Positions 6,700-15,691 of a stretch of DNA of 46,746 nt are shown one piece after another (the stretch's first letter is position 1; each line of letters starts with the position of its first letter). Both the position numbers and the translations under genes were made by a program. The notes beneath the pieces are model-generated. The model made no database searches. It worked only from the letters and a program-made list of their open reading frames with translations, and was not told the origin of the DNA. Source of the DNA: an uncultured Bacteroidales bacterium (GTDB taxonomy: Bacteria > Bacteroidota > Bacteroidia > Bacteroidales > UBA932); assembly GCA_946187865.1 (NCBI GenBank), contig CAMHST010000016.1, forward strand, positions 1 through 46,746. The letters are read 5' to 3'.

Positions 6700-9620
6700 G
6701 CGGGGTTCTGCCTGTTTTTCCGGGTAATCAGCGGGTCGATGGCCGCCAGTACGCCCGGCAGCAGGAACAGGATCAGGAGCAGGATGGAGAAAGCACCGAA
6801 GGCCAGGCTGCTCAGGATAGATGCGATCATGGGGTCTGCCATCGTCACGGACATCACGTACGGTACCACCGCCAGGATAAGTCCGGAGGTGAGGATGGAG
6901 TGTGACGCCCCCCGGTAGGCCTGTTCCAACGCCTCCCGGACCGTTCCGCTGCGGCGCGCCTGCAGGTAGTGGTTGGTAAAGAGGATGGAATAGTCTATGG
7001 TGGCACCCATCAGGATTCCCTGGATAATCAGGAAAGACAAGTAGTAGAGCGTGTTGCCGCCCAGCCCGCTGGCCCAGACATTGGCATACACCCCGGCAAG
7101 GATGGTCATGACAAGGGGTATGGGAATGAGGATGGAGCGGAACGTGACGGCCACGATCAGGAAGATGGACAGGACCGTGAGCAGCGTAAGCAGAAGCAGC
7201 TCCCGCGGGAATCCGTCCTTGAGTTCCTTGTACATCTGGGATTCGCCAATCAGGTAGTGCGGGTGCTGCAGGGCTTTGTCGGCGGCGTTCTGAACCTGTT
7301 CGATGAAAGAGAACGTGGCGTCGGACTCGGCGTCGTAGCCGCTCAGGACCACGGCGGCCGAACAGTCTTTTCCCCGGAGCATGCCTACTCCGGAAAGCAG
7401 CTGCTCCCGGATATCGCCGACCAGGGTTTTCACGCTGTCCGGAACCGCCTGGGAAAGCAGCGGATGCACCAGCAGTGTGTCCGCCACATAGTCCAGCAGC
7501 GTCCCCGGTGCCACGGCCGTTTCCGGGTCGAAGTCCCGCCGGGCGCCGGCGTACAGATACAGCAGGTCCACTTCTTCCAGGGAAACCGGAATGTCTGCCG
7601 CCGACAAGGCCGCGTGGATCTGCCCGGCCGTATATTTCCGTGAAGACAGGTACATGTCCAGCAGCACCTCCTGCGGCGTGGGTTCCGGCTCGGGCTCACG
7701 GACAGTCACTTCCGGGGCAGGTGCGGGAAGGGTTTCTGCAGCAGGGCGCTCCTGCGGAACATCCTGTGAGACAAGCGGTTCCTCTATTTCCGGAATGGCA
7801 GGGACGGGCTGCGGGGGAGCGGCCAGCGAATCCGGGCTGGCTAGCGTATCCGGCCCGGCCAGTGTATTCGGCCCGGCGGCCAGGATGGCCTCCAGCGCGG
7901 CGTCCATCTCTTTCAGCTGGACGTCCATCCCCTTGGGGACAAAGGCTGCATAGCGCCGGTTCCCCAGGATATGCTCCCGAACATAGGCCGTAAACTCCGG
8001 CAGCGTCATTTTCCCGCGCCTTTTTCCGGCCATCCGGAAAATCATCGAAATCTGGGAAGGGTTGGCCCCGGTGTATGCGGCAATCTCGTCGGCGCTCAGC
8101 GGCGTCCGGGCCAGTTCGTAGGTAATCCAGCTATAGGGGCCTTCGGGGGCAAGGGTGTCTGCCGGGGCAGGGTCTGCGGAAGGCGTTTCCGGAGTGGTAA
8201 GCGCAAGTGTATCAGTCACTTCTTCTTTCGGCTCGGGCTCCTGCACTTGGACTGGCTCCGGTGCTGGTGCAGGCTCGGGTTCCGCCTTGGGTGCAGGTTT
8301 TGGTGCCGGATTTTTAACGGGTGCAGCGGGCATCAGCCCCGCCGCCAAGGCCGACGGATCCACCCCTTCCGGAAGGAGGCCGCTTTCGGATAGCTGTTCC
8401 GCGGTGGCTAACAGTTCCTGCAGGCTGAATTGCTCGGTCCGCTGCGGATGCGTCTGGGCATAATAGACCAGGGACAGCATGTCTTCCGGCAGTTCCGGCA
8501 GGGCGGCATCTCCCGCCAAGCCTTCCGTTCCTGCCAGTCCTTCCGCCAAGGTCCCCAGCTCCCGGATGGTCCGGGGGCGTTTCACCAGGGAAGGGTAGCT
8601 CAGGGCCTGTTTTACCTCCGGGTCCCGGGCAAGGCTGTCCAGGAGGGCGGGTACGGCGTCTTCATCGGCATTGGCATACAGCAGCATAAGGGCGTTGCCG
8701 CGGGTGTCGATGGACTCGATCTTGCTCTCCCAGCCGGGCGAGAAAGACATCTTGGTGCTGCGCTGCAGCAGGGTGAAAGCCAGGAATACCGCAAGGAAAG
8801 TGATGGCGATGGGTATGCGGAACCGATATTGGAAGCGGGCGAGCGGGGCGGCGGGCAGCACCGGAACTTTCTTGTGGGTTGCCTTGATCCCTTTGTCGCA
8901 CCAGACGATCAGGGCGGGCAGCACCGTGAAATTGCAGATCAGGGAAAGGGTGACGCCCTTGGCCAGCACCACGCCCAGGTCGGCCCCGATCTTCATCTTG
9001 ATGAAGCACAGCATCAGGAGGCTCACGATGGTGGTGAAGGCGCTGCTCAGGATGGAGGCCGATGCCCCGTCCACGGCCTGTTCCATCGCGCTTACAGGCT
9101 CCCGTCCCAGCTTCCTTTCCTGCCGATAGCGGTTCATCAGGATAATGGAGTAGTCCATGGACAGGACCATCTGCAGCACGGAGGCCAGGGTGTTGGTGAG
9201 CGTGGAAACGCTGTCCAGCAAGGCGTTGGTGCCCATGTTGATGATCACGGCAAAGCCGATGGTAACCAGGAACAGTAGCACTTCCATCACCGAGGAGCTC
9301 ATGATCAGCAGGACCACGATTAACAGGCTGACGCCGATCGCGAGGGTCTTGGGGAGGTCCGTGGGCATCAGGTCTTCGCCGTCGGAGAAGATGCCGCCGA
9401 ACTCCTCGGTCTGGTTCTGGATTTCCGGGAGCTGCTCCAGGAGCACGTCCAGGCCCTGCTTCATCGGAGAAGCGTCCGGCAGGTACCGGACCATGTTGGA
9501 GTTAATGTTGATATGCGGAATCAGGAGGGCGCTGCCGACGGTCAGGAGCGCCATCAGGACAAACAGCGCCACCCGGTATTTCACCAGGAAACGGGCAATA
9601 TGCAGGTGGGTGCCTTTCAC
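6696..9620 (-). CDS. MMPL/RND-family membrane protein with large acidic Pro-rich periplasmic insert
   Basis: A 974-residue inner-membrane protein of the MMPL branch of RND exporters. The first helix is followed by only about 45 periplasmic residues before helices 2-6, so the first porter loop is nearly missing. Helix 7 is followed by a very long periplasmic region (about 300-750) with Pro/Ala/Glu-rich stretches (repeats like PEPAPAPEP) separating short folded segments. A normal second helix bundle ends the protein. Residues such as MDYSIILMNRYRQERK and IDYSILFTNHYLQARR are the equivalent helix-4 blocks of the two halves. The GTG start at 9620 was chosen because helix 1 begins soon after and a TACCTTTG element sits 21 bases upstream. 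An upstream ATG at 9725 would lie inside that promoter. The substrate is unknown. Confidence 0.85.
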   Translation of the reverse strand: MKGTHLHIARFLVKYRVALFVLMALLTVGSALLIPHININSNMVRYLPDASPMKQGLDVLLEQLPEIQNQTEEFGGIFSDGEDLMPTDLPKTLAIGVSLLIVVLLIMSSSVMEVLLFLVTIGFAVIINMGTNALLDSVSTLTNTLASVLQMVLSMDYSIILMNRYRQERKLGREPVSAMEQAVDGASASILSSAFTTIVSLLMLCFIKMKIGADLGVVLAKGVTLSLICNFTVLPALIVWCDKGIKATHKKVPVLPAAPLARFQYRFRIPIAITFLAVFLAFTLLQRSTKMSFSPGWESKIESIDTRGNALMLLYANADEDAVPALLDSLARDPEVKQALSYPSLVKRPRTIRELGTLAEGLAGTEGLAGDAALPELPEDMLSLVYYAQTHPQRTEQFSLQELLATAEQLSESGLLPEGVDPSALAAGLMPAAPVKNPAPKPAPKAEPEPAPAPEPVQVQEPEPKEEVTDTLALTTPETPSADPAPADTLAPEGPYSWITYELARTPLSADEIAAYTGANPSQISMIFRMAGKRRGKMTLPEFTAYVREHILGNRRYAAFVPKGMDVQLKEMDAALEAILAAGPNTLAGPDTLASPDSLAAPPQPVPAIPEIEEPLVSQDVPQERPAAETLPAPAPEVTVREPEPEPTPQEVLLDMYLSSRKYTAGQIHAALSAADIPVSLEEVDLLYLYAGARRDFDPETAVAPGTLLDYVADTLLVHPLLSQAVPDSVKTLVGDIREQLLSGVGMLRGKDCSAAVVLSGYDAESDATFSFIEQVQNAADKALQHPHYLIGESQMYKELKDGFPRELLLLTLLTVLSIFLIVAVTFRSILIPIPLVMTILAGVYANVWASGLGGNTLYYLSFLIIQGILMGATIDYSILFTNHYLQARRSGTVREALEQAYRGASHSILTSGLILAVVPYVMSVTMADPMIASILSSLAFGAFSILLLILFLLPGVLAAIDPLITRKNRQNPA

Positions 9621-9641
9621 GGGTCTCTCTAATAGTGGCTG

Positions 9642-9649
9642 CAAAGGTA
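9642..9649 (-). promoter_or_regulatory. -7 element for the MMPL gene
   Basis: On the minus strand TACCTTTG matches TAnnTTTG and lies 21 bases before the proposed GTG start at 9620. This supports that start over the upstream ATG at 9725. Confidence 0.55.
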
Positions 9650-9737
9650 CGCAAACTTTTCCAAAGGCCGAAGGAAAAACTAGAAGCGGAAGCCGATACC
9701 TGCTTCTGCCACCGCCCAGCGTCACCCCGCTGGCCCG

Positions 9738-11870
9738 CTAGGGCAAATCGGCCGGTTTGATAAAGCCGGCGCGGAGGGTGCGGACGGCGCCGGAGTCGAA
9801 CTGCACGTCGAAGCTGGTGAAATCCTTGTTGGCGGCGACGATGACCCCCTCGCCGAAGACGGGATGGCACACCGCGTCTCCCAGCTGGAACGGGGACTGG
9901 TAGGCGGCCCGCTCGGCCTCGAAACTCTCTTCGTCCAGCACATGGGTGAGCCCCCGGGTGCCCTTCCAGAGCTCCTCCGGGACCGTCCCTTCCGTCACCA
10001 GAAGCTCCCGTTTAATCTCCGCCAGGAAGCGGGACGGATATTTCATGCTCTTGGCCGATATGTTAAACCCTTCGCTCTCCGTGAGGAACAGCGCTTTCTC
10101 GGCCCGGGTAATGGCGACGTACATGAGCCGGCGCTCCTCTTCCTCGCCGTTCTTCTTGCCCTCGCGGATGGTGCGCATGTTGGGGAAAATGCCCTCCGAC
10201 AGGCCTGTGATGAACACGTACGGGAATTCCAGCCCCTTGGCCTGGTGGATGGTCATCAGCTTCAGGGTAGGGGTGTCTTTGCGGTGGTCGTCGTTGGTAT
10301 AGAGGGCGATGTCCTGCAGGTAGTCGGCCAGGGTGCTCTCTTCCGGGGTGCGGACGCTCTCGTAGAAGCGGATGCTGGAAAGGAGCTCGTCCAGGTTCTC
10401 CAGGCGGTCTTCGTCCTGGTCTTCCCGCACCATTTTCTTGTACCCGGAGCCCTCCAGGAGACGGTTCAGAAGGTCGCTCACGCGGTTCTCCCGGGCAAAC
10501 TGCTTCCCGTCTTCTATCAGGTCAATGAATCCGGCCGATTTGGGGTCTCCCGCCAGCTGCAGGGCACTGTATAGGGAGATGCCTTTCCGGGCGGAGAGCT
10601 CCCGGACGCTGTCCAGGAATTTCCGGCCCAGCTTGCGGGAGGGGACATTGATGATGCGTTCGAAGCTGAGGTCGTCGTCCTGGTTGCTCACCAGCCGTAA
10701 ATAACTGAGGGCGTCCTTGATTTCCCGGCGCTCGAAAAAGCGTGTGCCGCCCCAGATGGTATACTCCAGATGCGCGTTCAGCAGCGCCTGCTCCAGCGCC
10801 CGGGACTGGTAGCTGCTCCGGTACAGGATGGCGATGTCGCTGACTTTCCCGCCGCTTTGCAGGATCTGCCGGATCCGGTCCACGATCCACTCCGTCTCTT
10901 CCTTTTCGCTCTTGCCGTGGAAATGGATCACGGCCATTCCCTCCGCCTTCCGAGTGAAGAGGTCTTTGGGGATTCGGTTCTGGTTGTTGGCGATAACGCT
11001 GTTGGCCACGTCCAGAATGCGGGGCGTGGAGCGGTAATTCTCGTCCAGGATAATGGTGCGGTCTGCCGCGAAGTTCACGAACAGGTCCGGCCGGGCGCCC
11101 CGCCACTCGTAGATGCACTGGTCCGGGTCGCCCACCACGAACAGGTTCCGGTGCCCGGCGCCCAGGCGCTCCACCAGGTCCCAGTCGTCCAGGTTGCAGT
11201 CCTGGGCCTCGTCCACCATGATGTAGTTGAGCTTTTTCTGCCAATGTTCGCAGGCGTCCTGGAAGTGGTCCAGGATGTATTTGGTCACGTTCATCAGGTC
11301 GTCAAAATCCAGGGCGTAGTGCTTCATCTGGCGGGCTACATAGCCGGCCAGGCGGGAGGTGCGGCGCATCTCGTCCGTAATCTTGCAGCCCGGCAGCATG
11401 TAGGCCTGGATGTAGCCGTTGAGCGCTTTTTCAGCCCCGATGGCGTCCAGGAACTGCTTCACGGTCTTTTCCGTGCGCTTGATTCCCAGCTCGTCCATGG
11501 CCTGCTTGGCCAGGGCCTTGCTGTCTTCCTCGTCCAGGACGGAGAAGGATTTGGGAAAGCCGATCCGGTAAATCTCCTGCCGCAGGAACTTGACGCAGAA
11601 GCCGTGCAGGGTGCACACGAAGTCGTTGTAGTCCCCGCTCTGGACCATGGCCGATATCCGGCTGCGCATCTCTGCCGCGGCTTTGTTGGTAAAGGTGAGG
11701 CAGAGGATGTTGGCGGGGTCGATTCCCAGGACATTCACGATGTAGGCATAGCGGTGGGTGAGGGCCTTGGTCTTGCCCGTCCCAGCGCCCGCCACCACGC
11801 GGATACGGCCTTCGGTGGCCTCAACGGCCTCCCGCTGGCGCACATTCAGTCCCTGGAAAATGTCTGTCAT
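9738..11870 (-). CDS. UvrD/PcrA-type ATP-dependent 3'-5' DNA helicase
   Basis: A superfamily 1A helicase of 710 residues that unwinds DNA in repair and in removal of bound proteins or stalled replication. Motifs seen in order: the Q-motif region LNVRQREAV, Walker A AGAGTGKT (about residues 27-34), motif Ia LTFTNKAAAEM, Walker B/motif II VDEAQD (about 219-224), motif III GDPDQCIYEWRGA, motif IV LDENYRS, motif V TIHQAKGLEF and motif VI YVAITRAE. The last 50 residues form a small beta domain containing CHPVFGEGVI, as in the Tudor-like C-terminus of PcrA. The start at 11870 (MTDIFQGLN) fits the family. The downstream MMPL gene has its own promoter. The PAP2-GH43 gene lies 4 bases upstream, so the pair may be cotranscribed. 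Confidence 0.94.
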   Translation of the reverse strand: MTDIFQGLNVRQREAVEATEGRIRVVAGAGTGKTKALTHRYAYIVNVLGIDPANILCLTFTNKAAAEMRSRISAMVQSGDYNDFVCTLHGFCVKFLRQEIYRIGFPKSFSVLDEEDSKALAKQAMDELGIKRTEKTVKQFLDAIGAEKALNGYIQAYMLPGCKITDEMRRTSRLAGYVARQMKHYALDFDDLMNVTKYILDHFQDACEHWQKKLNYIMVDEAQDCNLDDWDLVERLGAGHRNLFVVGDPDQCIYEWRGARPDLFVNFAADRTIILDENYRSTPRILDVANSVIANNQNRIPKDLFTRKAEGMAVIHFHGKSEKEETEWIVDRIRQILQSGGKVSDIAILYRSSYQSRALEQALLNAHLEYTIWGGTRFFERREIKDALSYLRLVSNQDDDLSFERIINVPSRKLGRKFLDSVRELSARKGISLYSALQLAGDPKSAGFIDLIEDGKQFARENRVSDLLNRLLEGSGYKKMVREDQDEDRLENLDELLSSIRFYESVRTPEESTLADYLQDIALYTNDDHRKDTPTLKLMTIHQAKGLEFPYVFITGLSEGIFPNMRTIREGKKNGEEEERRLMYVAITRAEKALFLTESEGFNISAKSMKYPSRFLAEIKRELLVTEGTVPEELWKGTRGLTHVLDEESFEAERAAYQSPFQLGDAVCHPVFGEGVIVAANKDFTSFDVQFDSGAVRTLRAGFIKPADLP

Positions 11871-11874
11871 ACAA

Positions 11875-13527
11875 TCAGTAAGCTTCTTTGAACGCCGTGT
11901 TGGTCTCCAGTTTCTTCGAGCTCATGGTGGGATAGACTTCCTGGATGGTGCCGTCGGCCTTGTAGAACAGACGGTCCACGCATACGGAGCGGTGGGAGAA
12001 CCATTTGCCGAAGTCTGTGGGCCAGTTCTGGATGGCCAGGTCTGCGGTGTGGTAGAACAGGTACCAGTCTCCCTTGAACTGCACGATGCTGTGGTGGTTG
12101 GTGCCGCTGTTCACGGGCCCCAGGATGCGGCCTTTGTATTCGTACGGGCCCAGCGGGTTGTCGGAAATGGCATAGGCTATCTCCGGGCGGTTCCCGCCCA
12201 GGCCGCTGGTGCTGTAGGACAGGTAGTATTTCCCGTTGTATTTGTGCACCCAGGCGGCCTCGAAGAAGCCTTCCGCGCCCTGGATGATGTGCACCTGCCC
12301 GTCGTAGGAGATCATGTCCTCGTTCAGCTTGATGCAGCAGACGGTGTTCTGGCCCACGAACATGTAGGCCTGTCCGTCGTCGTCGATGAACACGCACGGG
12401 TCGATGAAATCCCGGTCACATACAACCCCCGGCGAGTCGATGGACAGGAGCGGATGCCCCAGCGGGTCCTTGAACGGGCCGTAGGGGGAGTCGGCCACGG
12501 CCACGCCGATGTGCCTGACGTCGGTGGGGTAGTAGAGGTAGTATTTCCCGTTCCGCTCCACGCAGTCCGGCGCCCAGGCGCGGTCCTTGGCCCAGGAAGT
12601 CTGTTTGGCGGGGTTGAAGATCACGCCCCGGTCGTGGAAGGTTTTCATGTCTGCGGTCACATAGCAGTGATAGTCTTCCATGTCAAAGGTGCGGGCCCTG
12701 TCGCGGTCGTGGCTGGGATATACGTAGAGGGAGTCTCCGAACACGTGGGCCGACGGGTCTGCCGAGTACATGTGCGTGATAATGGGGTTGCCGCCCAGGT
12801 CCAGTTGCTTTTCCTGGCCCAGAGCCTCCAGTTCCTCTTTCGCGGCGGCGAAGTCTTTCTGGAAGTCCTCGCTCCCGATCATCCGCGCAAAGCAGGCCGA
12901 TGCCAGGTTGCGCGATGCATCCACGTCGCTCTGCCAGTGGTAGCCGGCGATGACCCGGCTCTGGCCCCACTCGTAGCCCTCCAGCAGGATGGCATCTTGC
13001 CGGGCCGGGTTCAGCGCCGCCAGGACCAGGGCCATGCCCCAGCCGCGGACCGAATGGCCGGAAGGATAGGAGCCGCTGTGCCGCGACCCTTCATCGAAAG
13101 CGGGGATCAGCGTGGGTTCCCGGTAATAGACAAACGGCCTCAGGCGCATGTAGGCGGCCTTGGGAGCCGGTGTGGATAGCCGGAACGTACGGATGCTGCG
13201 GCGCAGCAGGTGGAGGGTCTTGGGGGTGGTTTCCTCTGTAAGCAGGCGGCCGAAAGCCCCGCTGAAATAGAGCGCCATCGTGTCTACGTTGGTGGTGGCT
13301 TCGCGGATGGCCTGCTGCCCGCGCGTGCCCATGCGCAGGTGCTTCTTGGCCCATTGGTACATCAGGGTGTCGGCGGCCAGGATGGGGGAGCCGTCCTCCG
13401 GCGGGGCGGGCAGGAAAACGGTGGCGTTGGGCAGCTCTTCGGCCTTGAGATACGGCCTGACGTCCTGCGCTTGCAGTCCGGCCAGGGACAGCAGGAAGAG
13501 GCCTATGCTTGCTATAATTCTTTTCAT
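11875..13527 (-). CDS. Secreted PAP2 acid phosphatase fused to GH43 glycosidase
   Basis: A 550-residue exported two-enzyme protein. Residues 1-20 are a signal peptide. Residues 25-245 form a class A acid phosphatase of the PAP2 superfamily with all three signature parts: K-x6-RP (KAAYMRLRP), PSGH (in SGSYPSGHS) and SR-x5-H-x3-D (SRVIAGYHWQSD). From about residue 255 a five-bladed GH43-type domain follows. The three expected acids are visible: Asp in SADPSAHVFGD, Asp in FIDPCVFIDDDG and Glu in EGFFEAAW. GH43 enzymes mostly cleave arabinosides, xylosides or galactosides, and the exact substrate cannot be read. Both active sites look intact, so this is probably a genuine bifunctional enzyme that removes phosphate and sugar from one extracellular substrate. 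The last point is inference. Confidence 0.88.
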   Translation of the reverse strand: MKRIIASIGLFLLSLAGLQAQDVRPYLKAEELPNATVFLPAPPEDGSPILAADTLMYQWAKKHLRMGTRGQQAIREATTNVDTMALYFSGAFGRLLTEETTPKTLHLLRRSIRTFRLSTPAPKAAYMRLRPFVYYREPTLIPAFDEGSRHSGSYPSGHSVRGWGMALVLAALNPARQDAILLEGYEWGQSRVIAGYHWQSDVDASRNLASACFARMIGSEDFQKDFAAAKEELEALGQEKQLDLGGNPIITHMYSADPSAHVFGDSLYVYPSHDRDRARTFDMEDYHCYVTADMKTFHDRGVIFNPAKQTSWAKDRAWAPDCVERNGKYYLYYPTDVRHIGVAVADSPYGPFKDPLGHPLLSIDSPGVVCDRDFIDPCVFIDDDGQAYMFVGQNTVCCIKLNEDMISYDGQVHIIQGAEGFFEAAWVHKYNGKYYLSYSTSGLGGNRPEIAYAISDNPLGPYEYKGRILGPVNSGTNHHSIVQFKGDWYLFYHTADLAIQNWPTDFGKWFSHRSVCVDRLFYKADGTIQEVYPTMSSKKLETNTAFKEAY

Positions 13528-13600
13528 CGCGGACGGTTTAATTCAAGGAAAACAGATTTCTTGCTACGAAGATAGCAAATATTTATCAATATCGCTATGG

Positions 13601-13630
13601 CACCGGCGCCTGCAGTTTTGGCGTTTTTTG
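13601..13630 (-). repeat. Copy A of the dispersed 52-base-period repeat (partial, inverted)
   Basis: On the minus strand this reads CAAAAAACGCCAAAA, then CTGCAGGCGCCGGTG. Apart from two bases, it matches the units of the tandem array at 37781-37936. It lies in the divergent gap between the PAP2-GH43 and dpp11 genes, and its plus-strand T-run supplies the possible -33 TTTG of the dpp11 promoter. Confidence 0.6.
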
Positions 13631-13661
13631 TCGGCAACCAGGCTGTTTTTTATTATCTTTG
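13627..13661 (+). promoter_or_regulatory. Promoter of dpp11
   Basis: TATCTTTG at 13654-13661 matches TAnnTTTG, with a TTTG at 13627-13630, 23 bases upstream, as a possible -33 element. The ATG follows 17 bases after the -7 element. Confidence 0.6.
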
Positions 13662-13678
13662 TGCAAATTGACTGTACC

Positions 13679-15643
13679 ATGAAAAGGATTCTCCTCATTG
13701 CCGCGGTGTTATTTGCCGCCTGGCAGCCCATGATGGCCGACGAAGGCATGTGGCTGCCCTCCCTGATTTCCCAGCGCATCGCCGACATGCAGGCCAAAGG
13801 GCTTAAATTGTCGGCCGAAGACCTGTACAGCGTAAACCACTCGTCGCTCAAAGACGCCATTGTCTTGTTCGGCGGTGGGTGCACCGGGGAACTGGTGAGC
13901 GACGAAGGCCTGCTGTTTACCAACCATCACTGCGGTTACAGCTACATCCAGCGGCACTCCAGCGTGGAGCACGATTACCTGAAAGACGGATTCTGGGCCA
14001 TGAACCGCGCCCAGGAACTGCCCAATCCTGGCCTTACCGTCCGTTTCCTGGTGAAAATGGAAGACGTGACGGCCGCCGTGCTCAAAGGGGACAAACCCAA
14101 ATTCACCCAGGAGCAGCGGGATGTGCTCATCAAGAAGAACATCGAGGCTCTTCGCAAACAGGAAACCAACCCCGCCAAGGGGCTCGTGGCCCAGGTGAAT
14201 GCGCTGTATTATGGCAACCAGTACTTCCTGTACGTGTTCCAGGAGTTCCGCGACGTGCGCCTGGTGGGTGCCCCGCCGTCCTCTATCGGCAAGTTCGGGG
14301 GAGAAACGGACAACTGGATGTGGCCCCGCCACACCGGAGACTTCTCCATTTTCCGAATCTACGCCGACAAAGACGGGAATCCGGCCGACTACTCCCCGGA
14401 AAACGTCCCTTACCATCCCAAAAAATCCTTCACCGTGTCCCGCAAGGGCGTGAACGAAGGGGATTTCACCTTTGTTTACGGATGCCCCGGAAGCACGCAG
14501 GAGTACGTGCACTCAGAGGCCGTGCGCTATGTCCAGGACATATCGGATCCGGAAAAGATCGCCCTGCGTACCACCCGGCTGGAGATCATGAAAAAGTACA
14601 TGGACCGGGACCAGGCTGTCCGTATCCAGTACTCTTCCAAGTATGCCTCCGTGGCCAATGCCTGGAAGAAATGGCAGGGAGAGGAGAAAGGCCTGCGGAA
14701 AAACAAGATCGTCCAGGCGAAACAGGCCTATGAAAAGCGCTTTGCCGATTGGGCCGTGGGCACCCGCTACGAAGGCCTCACAGACCGGCTGGCCCAGCTC
14801 TACGCCGCCTGGGAGCCCGTTTACCGGGCCTATGAATACTACAACGAGACCGTGCGCACCCTGGAGCGGCTGAACATGGCCACCAGCCGTAACTTCAACT
14901 TCAAAGACTACTACGAGCCCATTGATTCGGAAATGTTCGTCGCCATGATGACGGCATTCGACAACGCCCTGGACGACAGCTACAAGCCTGCGCTGTTCCT
15001 CCAGAAGCGTGCGCAGTACGGTTCCATGGAGAACTGGCGGGACGCCGTTTTCGCCGACAGCCTGGAAGCCCGGGAACTGGCCCGCTCGCTCACCGATTTC
15101 GTGAACCAGAACCTGGCCCCGCAGGTGTCGGCCCTGAACCAGAGCATCAATCTGCTGTACAAGGATTACATGCAGGGGCAGATGGAGTTCGAGCCGGAGA
15201 AGGCCTTCTACCCGGACGCCAACCTCACCCTCCGTATCGCCTATGGCAGCGTCGCGGGCTACAGCCCCTCCGACGCCGTCTATTATCGGCCTGTGAGTAC
15301 GCTCAAAGGCATTATTGAAAAGGACAATCCGGACATCTTCGACTACAATATCCCGCAGGTGCTCCGGGACATCTATGCGGCGGGCGGCCACGAAAACCAG
15401 CCCGTGTGCTTCCTGGCCACCAACCACACCACCGGCGGCAATTCCGGCAGCCCGGTCCTGAATGCGGAAGGGCAGCTGGTGGGCATCAACTTCGACCGCG
15501 TGTGGGAGGGAACCATGAGCGACCTGGCCTTCGACCCGGAGATTTGCCGCAACATTTCCCTGGACATCCGCTATCTGCTGTTTACGATTAAAGAAATCGG
15601 CCATGCCGATTACCTCTTTGACGAGATGCACTTTGCCGATTAA
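13679..15643 (+). CDS. dpp11: S46 family dipeptidyl-peptidase 11 (Asp/Glu-specific)
   Basis: A 654-residue periplasmic serine exopeptidase that releases dipeptides with Asp or Glu at P1, feeding peptide catabolism. The signal peptide covers residues 1-20, before DEGMWLPS. The catalytic triad is visible: His in LFTNHHCGY (about 83-84), Asp221 in RHTGDFSIF and Ser589 in GGNSGSPVLN. Arg607 in INFDRVWEG lies 18 residues after the serine. In characterised S46 enzymes an Arg here marks DPP11, while DPP7 has Gly and prefers hydrophobic residues. The start at 13679 follows a good promoter; the frame is open farther upstream, but only across the divergent intergenic region and the neighbouring gene. 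Confidence 0.94.
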   Translation: MKRILLIAAVLFAAWQPMMADEGMWLPSLISQRIADMQAKGLKLSAEDLYSVNHSSLKDAIVLFGGGCTGELVSDEGLLFTNHHCGYSYIQRHSSVEHDYLKDGFWAMNRAQELPNPGLTVRFLVKMEDVTAAVLKGDKPKFTQEQRDVLIKKNIEALRKQETNPAKGLVAQVNALYYGNQYFLYVFQEFRDVRLVGAPPSSIGKFGGETDNWMWPRHTGDFSIFRIYADKDGNPADYSPENVPYHPKKSFTVSRKGVNEGDFTFVYGCPGSTQEYVHSEAVRYVQDISDPEKIALRTTRLEIMKKYMDRDQAVRIQYSSKYASVANAWKKWQGEEKGLRKNKIVQAKQAYEKRFADWAVGTRYEGLTDRLAQLYAAWEPVYRAYEYYNETVRTLERLNMATSRNFNFKDYYEPIDSEMFVAMMTAFDNALDDSYKPALFLQKRAQYGSMENWRDAVFADSLEARELARSLTDFVNQNLAPQVSALNQSINLLYKDYMQGQMEFEPEKAFYPDANLTLRIAYGSVAGYSPSDAVYYRPVSTLKGIIEKDNPDIFDYNIPQVLRDIYAAGGHENQPVCFLATNHTTGGNSGSPVLNAEGQLVGINFDRVWEGTMSDLAFDPEICRNISLDIRYLLFTIKEIGHADYLFDEMHFAD

Positions 15644-15691
15644 TCCCCTTAAAGGCTCCCAGGTCCTCTTCTCCCAAAAACACGTAATAAT

